From Aegilops tauschii subsp. strangulata (Eukaryota; Streptophyta; Magnoliopsida; Poales; Poaceae): DNA of 64,000 bases. The stretch covers positions 369,937,054 to 370,001,053 of the forward strand of contig NC_053041.3 in the NCBI RefSeq assembly GCF_002575655.3, read 5' to 3'. The notes under the pieces are model-generated. The model was not told the origin of the DNA and searched no databases. It saw only the letters and a list, made by a program, of their open reading frames with translations. A program made the position numbers and the translations under genes. Shown in pieces: positions 1 to 11,612 of this stretch (the first letter of the stretch is position 1; each line of letters starts with the position of its first letter).

Positions 1-1404
1 GTTCCATGTTGAAACATGGATATGTTGGGATATCACAATATCTCTTATTATATTAATGCATCTATATATTATGGTAAAGGGTGGAAGGCTCGGCCTTATG
101 CCTGGTGTTTTGTTCCACTCTTGCCGCCCTAGTTTCCGTCATACTGGTATTATGTTCCTTGAGTTTGCGTTCCTTACGCGGTTGGGTGATTTATGGGACC
201 CCCTTGACAGTTCGCCTTGAATAAAACTCCTCCAGCAAGGCCCAACCTTGGTTTTACCATTTGCCACCTAAGCCTTTTCCCTTGGGTTTTCGCGAGCCTG
301 AGGGTCATCTTATTTTAACCCCCCCGGGCCAGTGCTCCTTCGAGTGTTGGTCCGAATTGAGTAGACTGCGGGGCCCCGTCGTGGAAACTCGAGGTCTGGT
401 TTTACTCGTAGGATGTCTCATCCGGTGTTGCCCTGAGAACGAGATATGTGCAGCTCCTATCGGGATTTGTCGGCACATCGGGCGGCTTTGCTGGTCTTGT
501 TTTACCATTGTCGAAATGTCTTGTAAATCGGGATTCCGAGACTGATCGGGTCTTTTCGGGAGAAGGTTTATCCTTCGTTGACCGTGAGAGCTTGTAATGG
601 GCTAAGTTGGGACACCCCTGCAGGGTTTTATCTTTCGAAAGCCGTGCCCGCGGTTATGAGGCAGATGGGAATTTGTTAATGCCCGGTTGTAGAGAACTTG
701 TCACTTGACTTAATTAAAATACATCAACCGTGTGTGTAGCCGTGATGGTCTCTTCTCGGCGGAGTCCGGGAAGTTAACACGGTTTGAGTTATGTTTGACG
801 TAAGTAGGATTTCAGGATCACTTCTTGGTCATTACTAGTTGACGACCGTTCCGTTGCTTCTCTTCTCGCTCTCATTTGCGTATGTTAGCCACCATATATG
901 CTTAGTGCTTGCTGCAGTTCCACCTCATTACACCATCCTTTCCTATAAGCTTAAATAGTCTTGATCTCGCGGGTGTGAGATTGCTGAGTCCTCGTGACTC
1001 ACAGATTCTACCAAAACAGTTGCAGGTGCCGACGATGCCAGTGCAGATGACGCAACCGAGCTCAAGTGGGAGTTCGACGAGGAGCGTCGTCGTTACTATG
1101 TGTCTTTTCCTGATGATCAGTAGTGGAGCCCAGTTGGGACGATCGGGGATCTAGCATTTGGGGTTATCTTATTTTCATTTGGATTTTGACCGTAGTTGGT
1201 CTATGTGTGGATTTTGGATGATGTATGAATTATATTTATGTATTGTTTGAAGTGGCGATTGTAAGCCAACTCTCGTTATCCCATTCTTGTTCATTACATG
1301 GGATTGTGTGAAGATAACCCTTCTTGCAACAATACCACAATGCGGTTATGCCTCTAAGTCGTGCCTCGACACGTGGGAGATATAGGCGCATCGTGGGCGT
1401 TACA
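1..1404 (+). repeat. Long-LTR Gypsy LTR, 3'-terminal part (cut by window edge)
   Basis: This segment is the reverse complement of the starts of the LTRs at 31410, 42129 and 57470. It shares their terminal block, and its right end is GGGCGTTACA at 1404. In coding orientation it is on the plus strand, so only the last 1.4 kb of a roughly 4.2 kb LTR is visible. No primer-binding site follows position 1404; the adjacent DNA belongs to a different element. It is therefore a 3' LTR or a solo LTR inserted into that element. The TSD would be TGGTC (1405-1409), but its partner lies outside the window. ORFs here are not conserved between copies and are not genes. Confidence 0.88.
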
Positions 1405-1603
1405 TGGTCGACGCATGGCGATTGATGGTACGTGGGCGCCTCCACTCCCCCATGCGGCCTTGATATCTGCCAGGCTAGGCGGCTGCCGTTGCCAACATAG
1501 CCCCGTCTCCATTGCTAGCAGCGCGCTTCCATAGCTCCTCCATCTTCCAGAAAGCATTGGATTCCTCCCCTGGCCTGACCCAGCACCAATCCTCTCCGCT
1601 GCC

Positions 1604-4600
1604 ATGTCACCGAGCCAGAAGAAGAAGGGAAATAAGAAGACCCATACCTCAGCCCAGGCGGTACCGGTCCTTGAGCCCGCCATCGAGCGGTCGGTGGTGC
1701 TCAACCAGGAAGTGATGGACAAGGTTCACCCCGCACTCACCGTAGACTCCAATGAATGGAGGGCGATGGTGGCTTGGCCCGCTTCCCGCGCCACGGTTGA
1801 TAGGACGGCCACCGAGATCCCCATCCATCTCCACGCCCTCTGGGCTGGCCTAATTCCCCCCTTCTCCGATTTCTTCAACACCGTGCTCTCACATTCCAGT
1901 CAATGCACTGCACCTGGACCCCAAGTCCATCATCCTCCTCGCCGTCTTCGCCTTCGTCTGCGAGGCCATGGTGGGCATTGCCCGTTCTGTGGCTTTGCTT
2001 CACCATTTCTCCTCGCTGCACCTGACAGATGCCCGTCAGCGCTCGGGGTGCATGACCTTTCAGGCCGTCGCGGCGACGGCCGGCTCAGGGATTGCTTCGA
2101 GCTCTCACAGTTGTGGATGGATTTTGGAAGCGGTGGGTATTCGTGGATGTTGGCGTCCTCAGCCCTCTGCTCCTGCTCCCACGAGTGTCGGCCGTCTCGA
2201 GCTCTGGCTGGGGAACGCGAAGCTCGTTGACCGGCGACTCGCCCACGTCTGGTGTCGGCTGGCCAGGTTGAAGGACCTTGGGGTGACGGCGCCCATGGTG
2301 GTGAAGCAGTTCATCCGGTGCCGCATTGTTCCACTCCAACGTCACTCCCGACCGATGTGGACCTTCTCCGGCAGCGGGGACCCCATGAGGCTCCATGTGC
2401 CCGCGCTCCCTCCTGCAGCGTTGCGGACGGTACTTGAGCTCTTGACGGGCGACCCGGCGCCAGCCGACCTGCCGGAGGAGGGCTGCTTCTTGTACTGCTG
2501 CTCGAATAAGGTGGAGTTTGTGAGGCAGATGGCCCCCTTCGATGAATGGGGACTGCGCCTGGTCGGCCTTGAAGGGTCCCACGAAAGCCCCGTTCTTGTT
2601 GTTCCCTTGCCTGCTGTCACCTCGGCGATCACCCCGGAAGCGGGTGCAGGGGGCGAGCACCACCGAATGGCGGCGAGGTGGCCACCAAGGAAGCGGCGTT
2701 GATCGTGGCTCCCGAGGTGGCGGCTCCCGAGGTTCGGGCGAGCTGCCCCGAGGTGGTGGCCGGAGGGCCGGCGAGGTCCGAGGCTCCTGAGGCGGAAGCC
2801 CCAGAGGCCCAGGTGAGCCGTCCTGAGGCGGAGGCTGAGGGGTCGACGCAGCCTGACGCTTCTGAGGTTGTCCCCTCAGGATCCTCGCCGACTGCCCCAG
2901 GCGACGCCGGGCGCGCCCAGGGCTTCGGCCAGCTTCGCCTGAACTTCGGAGCACTCCGCAAGAGGAAGGTGCCTCCAAGCTGCAATGGTGGCGCCTACCC
3001 ACCGTTGAAGCAAAGGAAATACATCGCCAAAGATGAGTGAGTACCTCTTCTGTGTGATTTCCTGAGTGCTGCATCCCCTCCTGACCATGACTCTTCAGGG
3101 TTCCTCTGGCTGGAGCGGCGAAATCTCCTGAGGGGCGGCCTACACCCGTTCCGGGTCCATCACTGACCTTGGGCACTCCTTGCCAGCCTGCTGGGCGTGG
3201 CGCGAGGCTTGTTGAGGAGGCGGACGTGCTGACCGGGGGCCTTGATCCTGCGTTCTTGTCGTTCTTCCTACACGGTCCCGCCTGGGGTGCTGGAGGTGTG
3301 CCTAGGGCCCCTCCATTGGTCATCGCTCGCAGCTGGGCGACCTCTGCCCTGGCCTCGTCTTCAATCTGTGAGGCCTCGCCCCGCAATGCCTCTGCTGGTG
3401 CCTGAGAGGCGGCGGGGAAGGCGCGAGCCTCCAGCCCCGTGCTAGGAGCGGGCAAGCCACTCCAAGCTTCCCTGACGATTCCCCGCGCAGAGGACGGACC
3501 CGGCCGCACATTTGAGCTTGCGCGCGGGCACGGCGCCGTCTCCAACGAGCTCTTCCGGAAGGCCATGGCCACGTTGAGCCGGCTCGGGGAAGAGCTTGTC
3601 GATGTCGACGCCCGCCTAGAGGCAGAGGGCCTTTGGCTGGCGGACGAATGGCATCAATTGAAGGTGGCCATCAACCTCGGGCATCTTCAGCACGAGCGCG
3701 ACAGTGCAAAGGCCGAGGCGTCCCTTGTGATCTCACGCGAGGCAAGCGCCCGAGCCTTGGAGGAGGCCAGGGAAGCTGATTGCTGCCGCGAGGTCGCCGA
3801 GGGGCGTAGGAGGGAGCTCCAGTCCTTGAATGCTACCCTCAAGCAGCAGGTCGAGGCGCGCCGGGCTGTTTTGGCGTCAATGAGGGGGGCGCCTTCCGAG
3901 GAGATGGAGATCCAGAAGCGTGAGGAGGCGCTGATGTTGGAGGCCTCAGAGGGCAGCCTCGAGCTTGAGCGGCTGGAGACGAGGGAGCGCCATGTGGCCA
4001 CTGCCGAAGATGCCGTGACCGCGCGCGAAGCCAAGATCCAGGAGGAGGTCGACCGGAGGGTGGCGAAGGCTCGTGCAGATCTCACCAACGAGTACGACCT
4101 GAAGCTGAAGTTCTCGGAGGCCGAAGCTGAGGGCAGGACCACTGCCCTTAGACCAACGTTGGACGAGGCGGAGCAGCGTGAGAGGACCACTGCGGCAGCC
4201 TAGACCACTGCCCAGGCTGACTTGGCCGAGGCTCGCGCTGATCTGCTCTCGCTTCAGCAGCAGATTTTTGACGTCGCGTCCCTCGCGCAGCAGAACAGGG
4301 AGCAGGCGTGTCGTCGGCAGATGCTGCAGTGTGAGCACGCCCCCATGCTCCAGGCCCTCAGAGTGAGGGCCAACCGAGCGCTGGGCGTCATCTGTGTGGA
4401 GAGCGTCCCTCATCCCCGCGTGGAAGACTACGCCAGTCACCTCCGCTTCTTCACCGAAGTCGTGACATGCCTCGAGGACCTGGCCGCGAGGGCCCGCGAG
4501 CTTGTTGAAGAAAGGAGCCGAGGCCTCCTCGGGTGTCCGTTCTCCCGCGTCTTCAGTCATCTCCAGAACCTCGACCCCCACTTCGACTTCGACGCCACCA

Positions 4601-4818
4601 TCGCCCCAGTGCCCGAGGCTATCCTGGACTACCTGGCGCGATGGGTGGACGATAACATGGACGCTTTGGTCAGGGCTTTCACCACCGAGGACGACGCGGT
4701 GGTGGTCATGGCGGAAGAAGACGGTGCGGTTGATGACGGTGAAGACGACGCCAGCGACAGCGCCAGCAGCGCATACGAGAGCGAGCAGGACGACGTTGCG
4801 AGTGGCATGTCCAATTGA
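1604..4818 (+). pseudogene. Antisense ORF, putative 'gypsy-type transposon' domain plus coiled coil
   Basis: An ATG at 1604 opens a lysine/threonine-rich leader. It is followed by a region resembling the grass 'putative gypsy-type transposon' domain (PF04195, by recollection), with an LHALWAGLIPPFSDFF-like block near 1830-1880. The frame shifts near 1890, returns near 2090, and moves again before 2680. A middle stretch rich in Pro, Glu and Ala (2680-3030) leads to a long Ala/Glu/Arg coiled coil (3439-4203). An in-frame TAG at 4201 separates this from the C-terminal part (4222-4818), which ends in an acidic Asp/Glu/Ser tail. It lies opposite to its host element's gag. Known relatives sit antisense downstream of pol in Tat-type elements, and their function is not established. 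The frameshifts and stop make this copy a pseudogene. Confidence 0.6.
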
Positions 4819-5879
4819 ACCCGCGCTCCTTCGCTTGAACCTGCATGCAAAGACTCGGAGACGGCCCCGCAAGGCGTAAGAGCATTTTGGAGGGGCAGCC
4901 CCTCGTGTATGTAAATTAACGTTCTATTTTTTAGGCCGGACTTGAAACGCGCTTCTGCAAGCTCACGAGCCCCTCAGCAGGCTTGCTGTTGTGACTTACC
5001 TCGATCCAAGCAGGCCTTGAGCTAGTTTTGTGGTTGCCGATGTGCTTTTCTCCTGAGGGGAGCCCTCCACGGGCTCGGGAGGTTCCAGATTTCCCGAGGA
5101 GCCTGCTAGTCCGCCCGAGAGGGCCTCGCGAGGAGCGAACGCCAGACTATGGCAGAGTGTGCGCGCGGTGGTCCTGTGGCGATTATGCTCTTGGTCCGGG
5201 GGGGTTTGCCGCCACTCGGGCTTGCCTGAGCGCGATCGACGTGCACACACCACGACCAGCCCCCGCTCGCGAGGTGCTCGCAAGGGGAGTGGGAGCAGGC
5301 GCGAGTCTCGAAATAAAGCACGCAACCAAAACGCAAGAAATCAATGCGAACAAGAAAAGACTCCCCCCACGCTTGTCAACAAAAATAAAGCTTCAAGTTC
5401 AGCTCAAAGAAGGGGCAGCGAATCGAGTTACAGAAAAAGGGGATGAAAGCAAATGGTCACGTCCGGCACCTAGCTAGTCTTCTTGTCCTCCCACCAGCGC
5501 GGAGCTAAGTGCTTTCACTGGCTATGAGCATAGTCATTGGACAATGTCGATGGCTAGTGCAGAGCATGGTGCTTCCACTAGGACGTGGGTGGGAGCCCCC
5601 GAGGCCAGAGGGCGGCATTCCGGAGACTCCGGGGCGTGTACAACCCCACTCATTATTACGTGAGAGTGTCACGGGCGGAGACCTTCACAGGTGCGAGCCT
5701 TGTTTCATATCGCTAGACGAGGGCCCCACCCTGCGCCACCCCCGACGACCATTGGGGCGTCCGGAAACCATGACGAGACCAAGGGGCAAGGAGGACGCTA
5801 GCGGTGCCCTCAGCGACCATGGGCCCTTTGCCGGGGGGGAATGGGCTCACCGACGCTTCCCCTGGCAGAGGACCTACCT

Positions 5880-6935
5880 CTATGCAGCGCCCTGCTCCGT
5901 GTGGTGTGGGGGAGGAACTAGCTCCAGGCCTCCCCCACGCAGCCCCCAGAGCACCACTCCTGCTAGGGGCGGAGCCACCGCCCTAGGGTCTCCGACTGCT
6001 ACCGCGACTTGGTTCACCTGCAACACATGGTTAGCGTAAGCTTCCTCCTGAGATATTGGCTGTACCCCGCCGTCGTCGTCGCTCAAGGGGTCGGCGAAGC
6101 CCCCGGGCAACTCGTGGAAGGCCCTCGCTTCGGGGTTTCCGCCGACCCATCCTTGCCCGGGGAACAAGCCGGGGCCTTCCCCCGGCATGTACTCCAGGTT
6201 CACCATGCGGGGGACGTAGGCGTCCGTGGTCGCTCCGCCTGAGCCATCACCTGGGTGCCCCGCGCCTTGAGCCACTAACCGCGATGCCTGGCCCTAGTGG
6301 CCCCTAGGTGGCGTTCCAGCGCGTCCTCGAGGCGGACCACCAGCGCTTGCCTCTCCTGGTGATGGCGCTGTAGCTGCAGGACAGGCTGCGCCAGGGTCCA
6401 TATTGGTGTTGTCGGGTCCCCCTAGCGCCCCGGGGGACGCGTGAGCTCGCCGGGGTCTCGCGCGTGCTTCTGCCACAACCCGAGGCATGGGCAAAGAGCA
6501 GAAGGGCAGCGTACCTCTACATGCGGCGTCCAGTAGCTCGGCGACACGCTCCAGCAGCACATCACGGCCGCTCTCCGCCAACCTGCATCATAGCAGCTCC
6601 CGCGCCACGATGAGTGCGGCCCGCATGTTCGCCTGCTCCTGTTGGGCGTGTGGTGTCGTTGCTGCAGCATAGCTTGAGGATCGCGGGGCGGCGCACGTGT
6701 GCCGAGCGCGAGGGCGGAGGGCGCCGGTCCGTGCTGCCCGCGCCCGGGGGTGTTGGGCGGTGCGCGGGCCGCCTCGAGTGCGGAGTTGAGATCTTCTTGA
6801 GCGGACTGTGGTGCCCGGGCGGGCAGGCAGCCTAGAGGTCGGCATGGGTCCTCGGATCGTCGGACATTGGAACCACAGGGTGATGGGGGGGTCAACCGAT
6901 GGAGGAGAAAGCTTCGGCGCACCCCTACCTGGCAC
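5880..6935 (-). pseudogene. gag-like remnant of the Tat-like element
   Basis: Downstream of the PBS on the minus strand, three overlapping open stretches in different frames (6935-6588, 6581-6294 and 6275-5880) look like pieces of one protein. They run from a Pro/Arg-rich start, through a short helical part (ARELL, ERVAELLDAAC), to a Gly/Pro-rich part containing EYMPGEGPGLFPGQ and ending near a QEEAYANHVLQVNQVAV block. Position right after the PBS and strand fit gag. No zinc knuckle is visible. The frame changes show decay. An alternative is a non-gag leader ORF of a non-autonomous element; the assignment rests mainly on position. Confidence 0.45.
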
Positions 6936-6941
6936 GCCAAA
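6922..6941 (-). other. Primer-binding-site-like sequence of the Tat-like element
   Basis: On the minus strand, immediately after the LTR end, the sequence reads TTTGGCGTGCCAGGTAGGGG. Grass Gypsy elements often carry a closely similar TTGGCGCGCCAGGTAGGGG-type block right after the 5' LTR. It sets the element's orientation. The tRNA it would match was not determined. Confidence 0.6.
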
Positions 6942-7834
6942 TGTCGGATTCGGGGTTCCGCAGACCCTTGAGAGGTTCGAACTCTGGGGTGCGCACGAAG
7001 GACTCTTTCTCCCCAGCCTGCCTACCCAACGATTTCACGACCTAGCTCGATGAACCCAAAGAACACGAGACACAGAGGTTTATACTGGTTCGGGCCACCG
7101 CGTGGTGTAATACCCTACTCAAGTGTGGTGGTGGATTGCCTCGAGGGCTGAGGATGAACTAGTACAATGAATGAACAGCCTCAGGAGGAGAGGTATTCTT
7201 GAGCTCGATGAGCTGGTGGATGTGAGGATGGAATGGATCCAATCCAAGATGACCTGCCTCCTATGGTGGTGGCTAGTCCTATTTATAGAGGCCCTGGTAC
7301 TCTTCCCAAATGTAGGCGGGAAGGGATCCCACAACGGCCAATTTTGAAGGGAGACAACTAGTACAAGCTATCCTGACAAAAGTAGTCTTCGCCTGCCAAA
7401 GGCTCTAGTGGTGAAGCTACTGTGGGCTGCGCGATGACCTCCGTCCTGCCGTCCTGCTGGTCTTGGTCTTGTTGCACCGATAAGGAAACCTTTGCCTGAT
7501 GCCTCGGGACACCACGCCTGCGCTTGCCTCTTTAGCACCAAAGAGGAAACTGGTGCACTGCGCCCGCTGGCGCCCGCCTGGCCTTGGTCATCACGGCTCA
7601 CGTCACGTGAACCTCGCGAGGTGCCCCCTGCATATATATCTCCGCTCCTCGGGAGCCAGCCTAGCGAGGCCGTCCCCAGGGAGGTCTTGGTGTCGTCCGC
7701 CTCGCGAGGCTTGGCCCCTCGCGAGGGTCTTGACTTGTTGTTGCCGAAGCTGGGCTATACCGGGCCGTTGGTGGAGCCACGCCGTGGGCCGGAGGAAGGC
7801 AAGTCTGGGCACCCCCGTTCCCTGGATGCCGACA
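6942..7834 (-). repeat. LTR (5' by orientation) of the Tat-like element
   Basis: This 893-bp segment starts TGTCGG and ends CCGACA, giving perfect 6-bp terminal inverted repeats of the LTR type. On the minus strand it carries a TATA box (CTCTATAAATAGG, around 7278-7290), the right direction for driving the element to its left. It also has the GAGGTTTATACTGGTTCGGG block near 7076, common in grass LTRs. The possible TSD after it is AAAAC (7835-7839), and its partner lies outside the window. Confidence 0.72.
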
Positions 7835-8673
7835 AAAACAAATAGGCCTGGCTTGGGTATTCCTTAAAAAGAAATAGTGGGCTACCTATTTTCCCAAACA
7901 AAAAAACGGCTAGGCTGGTCATGTTGTTAAACGGACCACAGAGACTGCACAACCCAGTTTATAGCCTGATCCTCTGAACAAATCCTCAAAAAAAGTTGTG
8001 CAATTCTGTCGTTAATTAACTATACGTTGACAATGATGTGGGACCCAGATATCAGTAGGGTGGATTAGAGTAAAAAACGAGGGGTGCATCTGAGTAGTAA
8101 AAGATGTGCTTGCTTGTGTTCGGGAGTGGACCTGGTGGGTCTGTACTGTCATACTCACAACTACAGTCCTCTCCCAATTTACTATGTTGACAGGGCCGGA
8201 CGGCGGCGGCGCGGCGAGCGCACCAAGGCGGAGGATAAAGTGGTGTCGCCAATGTGTTGGGTTGGGTTGGGCATTCTGATCAAAAAATAATAATGGATTG
8301 GAACTATTTACGACGTTGACTACGATTTGCATGGGTCCACTAGTTGCAGGAAGAAAATGGTGCGAGAAAAAAGACTGGTCGCTATCTTTGCCTAAGAATA
8401 ATATCGACGGAATGTAATGAGACTCTCATAGGAAATAATATCCTCCTGTTAAAACTTGACTTTTCAAATCGTGAATTTAAAGAACGGGTGCATGAGCATT
8501 TAGCTTTATTTATTTGTTTACTTATTTATGTTTAGGGGACCACGAGCATGTACCTCGGTCGGATTCATGTGAGAGCCTCCCTTCCAGTTAATTATGGGCT
8601 CCTATATTGGGCCTTCATCAGTGGGCTGCATGTTATCGACAAGTGGAAAATGTGTTCCGTACCAAAAATAGTA
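7835..8673. other. Intergenic, no recognisable gene
   Basis: I see mixed-composition sequence with short overlapping ORFs on both strands, none with a recognisable domain. No repeat boundary is visible between the LTR end and the MITE at 8674. Confidence 0.5.
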
Positions 8674-8927
8674 CTCCGTCCGTTTCTTTTTAGTCTGCAT
8701 ATAAGATTTGATCAAAGTCAAAAAATTAACTTTGACTAAGTTTATAGAAAAAATATCAAGATTCACAATATGAAATCAATATTGTTAGATGCATCATGAA
8801 ATTAATTTTCATATCATACAGATTTAGTATTGTAGATGTTGATATTTTTTCCTACAAAGTTAGTCAAACTTTATAAAGTTTGACTTTGACCAAATCTAAT
8901 ATGTAGACTAAAAAGAAACGGAGGGAG
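8674..8927. mobile_element. Stowaway (Tc1/Mariner-type) MITE
   Basis: The 254-bp element is flanked by TA on both sides (8672-8673 and 8928-8929). Its ends are CTCCGTCCGTTTCTTTTTAG and the inverted CTAAAAAGAAACGGAGGGAG, which pair with one mismatch. The AT-rich interior contains TTGACTTTGACC-like inverted blocks typical of grass Stowaway families. It encodes no protein. Confidence 0.92.
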
Positions 8928-9852
8928 TATGCGCTACGTACGGTACGGGGCACTAAAGGATCGGACCGTGCAACGACTTCTGAAACATTGTGTTTGTCGT
9001 TCTAACAACATATTTATTCAACCAACAGATGCAATATACTACTGATTGTACATGGAAAACAGCAGCAGCAGCAACCGGGGCTGGGGGTGCAACAGAAGCA
9101 GTAAGCAGGCCAGCAGAGTAAAGATGCAGCTCTCTCTTCCGAACCAAACGTCAGCCATCATTACAAAGGGCTACCAAAAAAGGACAAGTGTATGCATCAA
9201 ACTAAATAAAGATCCTACTACACCAAGTGTACGCATCTGACTAACTGGCTCAGTTAGGCATTACTATTTATTAAGCTGTGGAGATTGGCTGACGGCTTGA
9301 ACCAGATGGGTGCCTGACGGGGGAAACTCCAGCCAGCAGGTCGAAGTCTGATACTTGCGACCCTCTCTCCTACTTTGGGCTGCAGAGCGTGGCGGCACAT
9401 ATCAGGATGGTGCATGGAGAGACACATGGTACGCTGTGTACACACAGTTTTGCCTGATGAACGGAACCGCGCTGCCATCATGATCCTTGCCGTCGGTTAT
9501 CTCCTGGTTAATCGGATAATTAAGTCCGAGAAATAGAGAGCGTGTACCAAGGCTACTTACCAGCCTCCAGTCAAAAATTCCAGAAGGCCCAGAGAAGCTG
9601 GGATCCTGCTCAAAGACCTTGCAGTGACTGCGATTCTATTCCGCGAAACAACACGTCTGGTACGTGCGAACGATCATCAATTGTTCCCCTTCGTCTAATC
9701 GAGCCAGGAACCACCTGCAACTGCCATGCCGCTTTGCTTTGAAAGGTTCTGGGATTAGGAAGGGTAGGGACACCAGGCGGCCTACAACATCACATCATGT
9801 TGGAGTCAAATAAAAAAGGGCTCGTATAGTAGTCAATCTTAAGAACAACATG
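8928..9852. other. Intergenic; one unassigned minus-strand ORF (9254-9481)
   Basis: Most of this stretch shows no feature. A 75-residue minus-strand open frame at 9254-9481, with its first ATG at 9481, has balanced composition including HPDMCRHALQPKVGERVASI. It could be an exon relic of a host gene, but I do not recognise the family and see no clear splice sites. It may equally be chance. Confidence 0.3.
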
Positions 9853-10797
9853 TTATGAGTATGAATATTTTTTCATTAAATGTTGACAGTAATATAAGCA
9901 AGCCATCATGATATCATAGGAAAGTAACATACTGCTGTAACAGTCGTTTGTAGCGATGACTGGAGTAGGCCAACAATACGTCCAACCATAGAAGGAGTCC
10001 ACAGCGTAAATGAAGCTCTTGTGGTCAATGGCATCAGAGAACCATGGAGGATGTATGATCCTGCGATGGACGTGCAGATTTATCCACTTACCACAGTGAC
10101 CTGTCAGATAGGCAAGACCGCGGTTGAAGAACGCAATTAGCCTGAAGTCTTCATAATTCACAGATCTTGTGGGCACCTGGAAGATTACAACCTTGATAAA
10201 ATCAAACTTGGTATCATGTTGGCTACTGTAAGATTCCGAGTATTCTAGGCCGCGGTGCAAAAGCAGTGCAGTGTTAATCGAAGGAAGGGGGATCAATCGC
10301 TAGGTGTAGACCTCCACGAGCATCCAGCTGACGCGATCGTTGACGAGCACCATCCAAGACGTGTTCATGCCGACCCAGTACATACCGTTAATGTAGTTGA
10401 GGGTGACGGGGATCGGATCGCAGTCAAGGGGGTTCATGCTCGCCACCCTACAATTGTTATGCTGCTTGACACATTGTTTCTTAAGATCAGGCGGCATCGG
10501 CAAGTAAGGAGCTGGCTTAAAAAGCTCCGGCCAGACGGCTTTGAGTAAACGGTACAGCCCCCACGAGCACGCGGCGAGCGGCATGGTACTGTGATTGTCC
10601 ACACGCGAAACAATGAGCTTGATTACCTTTGTGGGGAGCGAATTCCAGCCACTCTTTCGGCGGACGCTGCTCGGTTCTGCCGTTGTTAGTGCTTTGGTTT
10701 TGGAAGAGGGGGGAGGCGCCTTAGCGGGGATGGAAGATTGGACGATTATGTGCGGACGAAGATGGAGAAGCGAATATGTGCCGCGGGAAGTGGACAT
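9853..10797 (-). pseudogene. F-box/DUF295-like protein, interrupted by a TAG stop
   Basis: From the ATG at 10797 the frame encodes a short variable N-terminus and then an F-box-like segment. That segment begins GWNSLPTKVIKLIVSRVDNH at about residues 33-52 and is followed by the CSWGLYRLLKAVWPELFKP stretch usual in grass F-box/DUF295 proteins. A TAG at 10300-10302 (codon 166) interrupts the frame, which continues without shift through the DUF295-like beta-rich part (ESYS, DTKFDFIKVVI, FNRGLAYLTG, DAIDHKSFIYAVDS). Family members are thought to be substrate adaptors of SCF ubiquitin ligases. Homology fades near 9935, where CAGCA/GTATGT on the minus strand could be a splice donor or the point of truncation. 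The usual C-terminal part of DUF295 is not seen downstream. It lies divergent to the SINA-like fragment. Confidence 0.72.
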
Positions 10798-11087
10798 GTG
10801 ATGATGACAACAGCACAACGCTTGACTTACGAGACACATCCTAGTAGCGTAGGGTCATATCGATGCAGACAACTTGCTTGTGTGATCATAGTACTAATAC
10901 TCCCTACAGTACCTACTACTATGCCCTAGTTTGCATATAGTGGATTAGGACTCTGCTCCACTACTAGCACCGGAGGAGTAGTATATTCTAATCTAAAATA
11001 GTTACAAACTTCAATGCCCGAGCGTGGAACGACTATGAACCGCCATCGGTGCTAACTCCAATCCCCAGCAAACGTTCGCTGGGAGAC

Positions 11088-11612
11088 ATGGCGGCGGTGA
11101 ACATCAAGTATGATACGTGCTACCCGTTCGCCGAGCCGGAGTCGCTGGAGGATCACTACCTCCTGCTAGTCACGGAGGAGGATGGCAGCGTCTTCCTCTT
11201 GGCCGTGGGCACCGGCAGGGCCCGCGCAGGCCGCCGCTCCGTCTCTGTAGTGTGCGTCAGGGGAAACACTGCTGACGCTGACATGGGGCCAGTGTACAGG
11301 TGCGTGCTCACTATTACTGCCCCTCCGAGGTACGAGGGCGCCCACGCCGCCTCCATCATGCTGACTGAGACTGTGCCGAGCTGCTCCGTTCCCGGCAATG
11401 TGGGCATGGAAGACGCCTGGTATGATTTTCACCCCAAGATGGTGCACGGGGACTCCAAGGAGGTTCACCTGGTCATATGCATTACCAAGTCAAAATGTCC
11501 ATCATTAGTCTTCGCTCAAAATAATCCGATGTCTAAGCATGTGGAGACTTCTTATTTATATAGTATAGAACCTTCCATGCATGGTTTTACTCTATTAGAG
11601 TATCGCGCTTGA
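11088..11612 (+). pseudogene. SINA-like E3 ubiquitin ligase, C-terminal part only
   Basis: The open frame runs upstream from the ATG (11088) to a TAA at 10989, so the true start is unclear. The protein matches the substrate-binding half of grass SINA-like proteins. It has a YDTCYPFAEPE start, an EEDGSVFLLAVG strand, a SVSVVCVRGNT strand, GPVYRCVLTI, and a final block with VPSCSVPGNVGMEDAW and HPKMVHGDSKEVHLVICITK. Family members carry an N-terminal RING finger and a SIAH-type zinc finger; neither is present in any frame within 200 bp upstream. The last 40 or so residues (from about 11490) do not look like the family and run into a diverged tandem repeat. This is probably a truncated relic; it could be the last exon of a larger gene whose first part was displaced. 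Confidence 0.65.

Larger units (their letters stand above)
1405..6941 (-). mobile_element. Tat/Retand-like Gypsy internal region, decayed, no pol
   Basis: This is the internal region of an LTR retrotransposon whose LTR (6942-7834) lies to its right. The PBS-like site at 6922-6941 and the LTR TATA box both point to minus-strand transcription. A gag-like relic lies just left of the PBS on the minus strand, and a separate gene lies on the opposite strand at 1604-4818. A minus-strand element with an antisense extra gene is the arrangement known from the Tat/Grande/Retand lineage; assigning this one to it is inference. I see no protease, reverse transcriptase or integrase, so it is non-autonomous or pol-deleted. 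Its far LTR lies beyond the Gypsy LTR at 1-1404. Region 4819-5880 holds no ORF I can support, only GC-rich sequence and two AATAAA-like signals near 5313 and 5383. Confidence 0.6.

Noticed and set aside
2085..3572. 495-codon minus-strand ORF opposite the antisense gene
   Set aside because: It mirrors the GC-rich coding strand, is Pro/Arg/Ser-rich without domain features, and crosses regions where the plus strand shows the family match.
3946..4872. 308-codon minus-strand ORF
   Set aside because: Shadow of the Ala/Glu-rich coiled coil on the plus strand.
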